From the NCBI RefSeq assembly GCF_029227915.1, contig NC_079875.1:42057201-42121200 (forward strand): a stretch of DNA of 64,000 bases, read 5' to 3'. Positions within the stretch are counted from its first letter, which is position 1, and every line of letters starts with the position of its first letter. The notes under the pieces were generated by a model that worked only from the letters and a program-made list of their open reading frames with translations, had not been told where the DNA came from and ran no database searches. A program made the translations under genes and the position numbers. The stretch comes from Hydractinia symbiolongicarpus. Its lineage: Eukaryota > Cnidaria > Hydrozoa > Anthoathecata > Hydractiniidae. Positions 59,545 to 64,000 of the stretch are shown in pieces.

Positions 59545-61165
59545 GTGCAAAATTAATTTAAAAAATCGTTCGGGAAATGAGTTTACTCCCTGGGTACTTT
59601 TTTGTATACTTTTGACTATACGGGCCGAGTCCGGGATTTAAGGGAAATCGCGGGTTTTCGTTTGCCAGCGATTAAACTTCTGTTATTCAGCGTCCCATCA
59701 AAAATGAAAACATTTTTGAAAACTACAAGTCTCATGCGTTTTAGTGGTGAGAAAATGATTTAAAAAATCGTTCGGGAAATGAGTTTACTCCCTGGATACT
59801 TTCTTTGTATACTTTTGACTATACGGGCCGAGTCCGGGATTTACGGGAAATCGCGGGTTTTCGTTTGCCAGCGATTAAACTTCTTTTATTCAGCGTCCCA
59901 TCAAAAATTAAAACATTTTTGAAAACTACAAGTCCCATCGTTGTAGTGGTGAAAAAATGATTTAAAAAATCGTTCGGGGAATGAGTTTACTCCCTGGGTA
60001 CTTTCTTTGTATACTTTGGACTATACGGGCCAGGTCCGGGATTTACGGGATATTGCGGGTTTTCGTTTGCCGGTGATTAAACTTCTTTTATTCAGCGTCT
60101 CATCAAAAATGAAAACATTTTTGAAAACTACAAGTCTCATGCGTTTTAGTGGTGAAAAAATACTTTAAAAAATCGTTCGGGAAATGAGTTTACTCCCTGG
60201 GTACTTTTTTTGTATTCTTTCGACTATACGGGCCGAGTCCGGGATTTAAGGGAAATCGCGGGTTTTCGTTTGCCAGCGATTAAACTTCTTTTATTCAGCG
60301 TCCCATCAAAATGAAAACATTTTTAAAAACTACAAACCTCATGCGTTTTAGTGGTGAAAAAATAATTTAAAAAATCGTTCGAGAAACGAGTTTACTCCCT
60401 GGGTACTTTTTTTGTATACTTTTGACTATGCGGGCCAAGCCCGGAATTTACGGGAAATCGCGGGTTTTCGTTTGCCGGCGATTAAACTTCTTTCATTAGG
60501 CGTCTCATCAAAAATGAAAACATTTTTGAAAACTACAAATCTCATGCGTTTTAGTGGTGAAAAAATAATTTAAAAAATCGTTCGGTAAATGAGTTTACTC
60601 CCTGGGTACTTTATTTGTATACTTTTGACTATACCGGCCGAGTCCGGGATTTACGGGAAATCGCGGGTTTTCGTTTGCCGGCAATTAAACTTCTTTTATT
60701 CAGCGTCTCATTAAAAATGAAAACATTTTTGAAAACTACAAGTCTCATGCGTTTTAGTGGTGAAAAAATGATTTAAAAAATCGTTCGGGAAATGAGTTTA
60801 CTTCCTGGGTACTTTCTTTGTATACTTTTGACTATACCGGCCGAGTCCGGGATTTACGGGAAATCGCGGGTTTTCGTTTGCCGGCGATTAAACTTCTTTT
60901 ATTCAGCGTCTCATTAAAAATGAAAACATTTTTGAAAACTACAAGTCTCATGCGTTTTAGTGGTGAAAAAATAATTTAAAAAATCGTTCGGGAAATGAGT
61001 TTACTCCCTGGGTACTTTCTTTGTACACTTTTGACTATACGGGCCGAGTCCGGGATTTACGGGAAATCGCGGGTTTTCCTTTGCGAGCGATTAAACTTCT
61101 TTTATTTAGCGACCCTTCAAAAATAAAAACATTTTTGAAAACTACAAGTCTCATGCGTTTTAGTG
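59545..61165 (+). repeat. Terminal HOR, copy 1: 8 monomers (1,621 bp)
   Basis: Starts at GTGCAAAATTAATTT. Units in order: E with GTACTTTTTTGTATAC; GGATAC unit with CAAAAATTAAAAC and TCCCATCGTTGTAG; CGGGGAATGAG unit with TTTGGACTATAC and CCAGGTCC; TGTATTCTTTCGAC E unit; CGAGAAACGAG G unit with TATGCGGGCC; CGGTAAATG unit with CGGCAATT; TTCCTGGG ACCGGCC unit; TTTGCGAGCG unit. Several units end in AAAATGATTT, rare elsewhere. Confidence 0.88.
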
Positions 61166-62585
61166 GTGCAAAATTAATTTAAAAAATCGTTCGGGAAATG
61201 AGTTTACTCCCTGGGTACTTTTTTGTATACTTTTGACTATACGGGCCGAGTCCGGGATTTAAGGGAAATCGCGGGTTTTCGTTTGCCAGCGATTAAACTT
61301 CTTTTATTCAGCGTCCCATCAAAAATGAAAACATTTTTGAAAACTACAAGTCTCATGCGTTTTAGTGGTGAGAAAATGATTTAAAAAATCGTTCGGGAAA
61401 TGAGTTTACTCCCTGGATACTTTCTTTGTATACTTTTGACTATACGGGCCGAGTCCGGGATTTACGGGAAATCGCGGGTTTTCGTTTGCCAGCGATTAAA
61501 CTTCTTTTATTCAGCGTCCCATCAAAAATTAAAACATTTTTGAAAACTACAAGTCCCATCGTTGTAGTGGTGAAAAAAATGATTTAAAAAATCGTTCGGG
61601 GAATGAGTTTACTCCCTGGGTACTTTCCTTGTATACTTTGGACTATACGGGCCAGGTCCGGGATTTACGGGATATTGCGGGTTTTCGTTTGCCGGTGATT
61701 AAACCTCTTTCATTAGGCGTCTCATCAAAAATGAAAACATTTCTGAAAACTACAAGTCTCATGCGTTTTAGTGGTGAAAAAATAATTTAAAAAATCGTTC
61801 GAGAAACGAGTTTACTCCCTGGGTACTTTTTTTGTATACTTTTGACTATGCGGGCCAAGCCCGGAATTTACGGGAAATCGCGGGTTTTCGTTTGCCGGCG
61901 ATTAAACTTCTTTCATTAGGCGTCTCATCAAAAATGAAAACATTTTTGAAAACTACAAATCTCATGCGTTTTAGTGGTGAAAAAATAATTTAAAAAATCG
62001 TTCGGTAAATGAGTTTACTCCCTGGGTACTTTCTTTGTATACTTTTGACTATACCGGCCGAGTCCGGGATTTACGGGAAATCGCGGGTTTTCGTTTGCCG
62101 GCAATTAAACTTCTTTTATTCAGCGTCTCATTAAAAATGAAAACATTTTTGAAAACTACAAGTCTCATGCGTTTTAGTGGTGAAAAAATGATTTAAAAAA
62201 TCGTTCGGGAAATGAGTTTACTTCCTGGGTACTTTCTTTGTATACTTTTGACTATACCGGCCGAGTCCGGGATTTACGGGAAATCGCGGGTTTTCGTTTG
62301 CCGGCGATTAAACTTCTTTTATTCAGCGTCTCATTAAAAATGAAAACATTTTTGAAAACTACAAGTCTCATGCGTTTTAGTGGTGAAAAAATAATTTAAA
62401 AAATCGTTCGGGAAATGAGTTTACTCCCTGGGTACTTTCTTTGTATACTTTTGACTATACGGGCCGAGTCCGGGATTTACGGGAAATCGCGGGTTTTCCT
62501 TTGCGAGCGATTAAACTTCTTTTATTTAGCGCCCCTTCAAAAATAAAAACATTTTTGAAAACTACAAGTCTCATGCGTTTTAGTG
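61166..62585 (+). repeat. Terminal HOR, copy 2: 7 monomers (1,420 bp)
   Basis: Same order as copy 1 without the TGTATTCTTTCGAC unit. The CGGGGAATGAG unit changes after CCGGTGATTAAAC from TTCTTTTATTCAG to CTCTTTCATTAGG, so the missing monomer and the type switch fall at the same place. Confidence 0.87.
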
Positions 62586-64000
62586 GTGCAAAATTAATTT
62601 AAAAAATCGTTCGGGAAATGAGTTTACTCCCTGGGTACTTTTTTGTATACTTTTGACTATACGGGCCGAGTCCGGGATTTAAGGGAAATCGCGGGTTTTC
62701 GTTTGCCAGCGATTAAACTTCTTTTATTCAGCGTCCCATCAAAAATGAAAACATTTTTGAAAACTACAAGTCTCATGCGTTTTAGTGGTGAGAAAATGAT
62801 TTAAGAAATCGTTCGGGAAATGAGTTTACTCCCTGGATACTTTCTTTGTATACTTTTGACTATACGGGCCGAGTCCGGAATTTACGGGAAATCGCGGGTT
62901 TTCGTTTGCCAGCGATTAAACTTCTTTTATTCAGCGTCCCATCAAAAATTAAAAAATTTTTGAAAACTACAAGTCCCATCGTTGTAGTGGTGAAGAAATG
63001 ATTTAAAAAATCGTTCGGGGAATGAGTTTACTCCCTGGGTACTTTCTTTGTATACTTTGGACTATACGGGCCAGGTCTGGGATTTACGGGATATTGCGGG
63101 TTTTCGTTTGCCGGTGATTAAACTTCTTTTATTCAGCGTCTCATCAAAAATGAAAACATTTTTGAAAACTACAAGTCTCATGCGTTTTAGTGGTGAAAAA
63201 ATGATTTAAAAAATCGTTCGGGAAATGAGTTTACTCCCTGGGTACTTTCTTTGTATACTTTTGACTATACGGGCCGAGTCTGGGATTTACGGGAAATCGC
63301 GGCTTTTCGTTTGCCAGCGATTAAACTTCTTTTATTTAGCGTCCCATCAAAAATAAAAACATTTTTGAAAACTACAAGTCTCATGCGTTTTAGTGGTGAA
63401 AAAATAATTTAAAAAATCGTTCGGGAAATGAGTTTACTCCCTGGGTACTTTTTTTGTATTCTTTCGACTATACGGGCCGAGTCCGGGATTTAAGGGAAAT
63501 CGCGGGTTTTCGTTTGCCAGCGATTAAACTTCTTTTATTCAGCGTCCCATCAAAATGAAAACATTTTTAAAAACTACAAACCTCATGCGTTTTAGTGGTG
63601 AAAAAATAATTTAAAAAATCGTTCGAGAAACGAGTTTACTCCCTGGGTACTTTTTTTGTATACTTTTGACTATGCGGGCCAAGCCCGGAATTTACGGGAA
63701 ATCGCGGGTTTTCGTTTGCCGGCGATTAAACTTCTTTCGTTAGGCGTCTCATCAAAAATGAAAACATTTTTGAAAACTACAAATCTCATGCGTTTTAGTG
63801 GTGAAAAAATAATTTAAAAAATCGTTCGGTAAATGAGTTTACTCCCTGGGTACTTTCTTTGTATACTTTTGACTATACCGGCCGAGTCCGGGATTTACAG
63901 GAAATCGCGGGTTTTCGTTTGCCGGCAATTAAACTTCTTTTATTCAGCGTCTCATTAAAAATGAAAACATTTTTGAAAACTACAAGTCTCATGCGTTTTA
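62586..64000 (+). repeat. Terminal HOR, copy 3, cut by window end
   Basis: Starts as copies 1 and 2. After the CGGGGAATGAG unit it has an additional F unit (GAGTCTGGG, CGGCTTTTCG) and then the TGTATTCTTTCGAC unit. The sequence stops in the CGGCAATT unit. If the last two units follow as before, this copy has 9 monomers. Confidence 0.83.

Larger units (their letters stand above)
1..64000 (+). repeat. Satellite DNA array, ~203-bp monomer, head to tail
   Basis: One monomer recurs from the first to the last base, all copies in one orientation. Spacing between equivalent positions is 203 bp in most units and 202 in units with GTTACTCCC instead of GTTTACTCCC. There is no interruption by unique sequence, mobile element or inversion, and both ends cut through a monomer. 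203 is not a multiple of 3, so reading frame rotates from copy to copy and stops in the ATAATTTAAAAAATC segment close nearly every frame within one to two monomers. This indicates non-coding satellite DNA, most likely centromeric or heterochromatic. No family I know matches the monomer by eye. Confidence 0.98.

Noticed and set aside
1-64000. CRISPR array
   Set aside because: There are no unique spacers between short repeats; the whole 203-bp unit repeats and variation is spread along it.
1-64000. Primate alpha satellite or other well-known satellite
   Set aside because: The unit is 203 bp, not 171, and shares no recognisable stretch with alpha satellite, mouse minor or major satellite, or the common plant 180-bp families as far as I can tell by eye.
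1-64000. Transposon, LTR or tRNA-derived origin of the monomer
   Set aside because: No terminal repeats with target duplications, no pol III A/B boxes, no poly-A tail and no coding remains. The A-rich stretch at monomer position 103-121 is internal and constant.
1-64000. Telomere repeats, rRNA spacer or tRNA/rRNA genes
   Set aside because: No TTAGGG-, TTTAGGG- or TTAGG-type runs and no conserved RNA gene sequence; every stretch is accounted for by the monomer.

Overview
The whole 64 kb is one uninterrupted tandem array of a satellite repeat. The unit is about 203 bp (about 315 copies) and every copy I read lies head to tail in the same orientation. I found no gene, RNA gene, transposon, unique DNA or inversion. 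The first and last bases both fall inside a monomer, so the array runs past both ends of the window. This points to a eukaryotic chromosome: centromeric, pericentromeric or other heterochromatic satellite DNA. The species cannot be named from the sequence. A hand count of one consensus monomer gives about 39% G+C and 13 CpG where about 7.7 are expected. This lack of CpG decay fits a genome with little cytosine methylation, or a young array, better than a heavily methylated one.

Monomers fall into recurring types, named here for description only. Type A has CCAAGCCCGGG and CCTCTTTCATTAAGCGTCTC; sub-types carry AAACAGCGGG, or TATATGGGCC with GCGCCTC (A2). Type B has CCGAGTCCGGG, GGGATATCGCGGG and TTATTCAGCGTCTC. 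Type C has TTTAGATACATTCAACT and CAGAAATGGAAACACTTTT. Type D has ACGCACCGAGTCCTGG. Type E has GGGATTTAAGGGAAATC and CCAGCG. Type F has CGGCTTTTCG and TTATTTAGCGTCCC with CAAAAATAAAAA. Type G has CATTAGGCGTCTC. Type H has TTCCTAGGTAC. Types are strung into multi-monomer blocks that recur locally, so the array has patchy higher-order repeat (HOR) structure.

Layout. 1-12 kb: A/B/C mixtures with a 1,014-bp pentamer pair (2190-4217), a dimer pair (8232-9043) and a tetramer pair (9708-11316). 10.4-21.1 kb: a 4.6 kb segment present twice, the second copy lacking three monomers, with a visible junction at 17,069. 21-34 kb: 4-, 9-, 3-, 10- and again 9-monomer repeats. 35-46 kb: 6/7-, 5-, 10- and 3-monomer repeats containing the last type C monomers (to about 45.0 kb). 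46-59 kb: G/F/H-rich DNA with 10-12-, 9- and 4-monomer repeats and an 11-bp deletion found four times. 59.5-64 kb: a distinct HOR of 8, then 7, then probably 9 monomers.

Inside most non-C monomers lies a perfect 9-bp inverted repeat with a 4-bp spacer. There is also a short GC-rich inverted repeat and a run of GGG triplets spaced 9-11 bp. The short open frames across the window (up to 122 codons) are by-products of the repeat and are not annotated as genes. Duplication edges below were found by eye from linked variants and are usually good to a few tens of bases.
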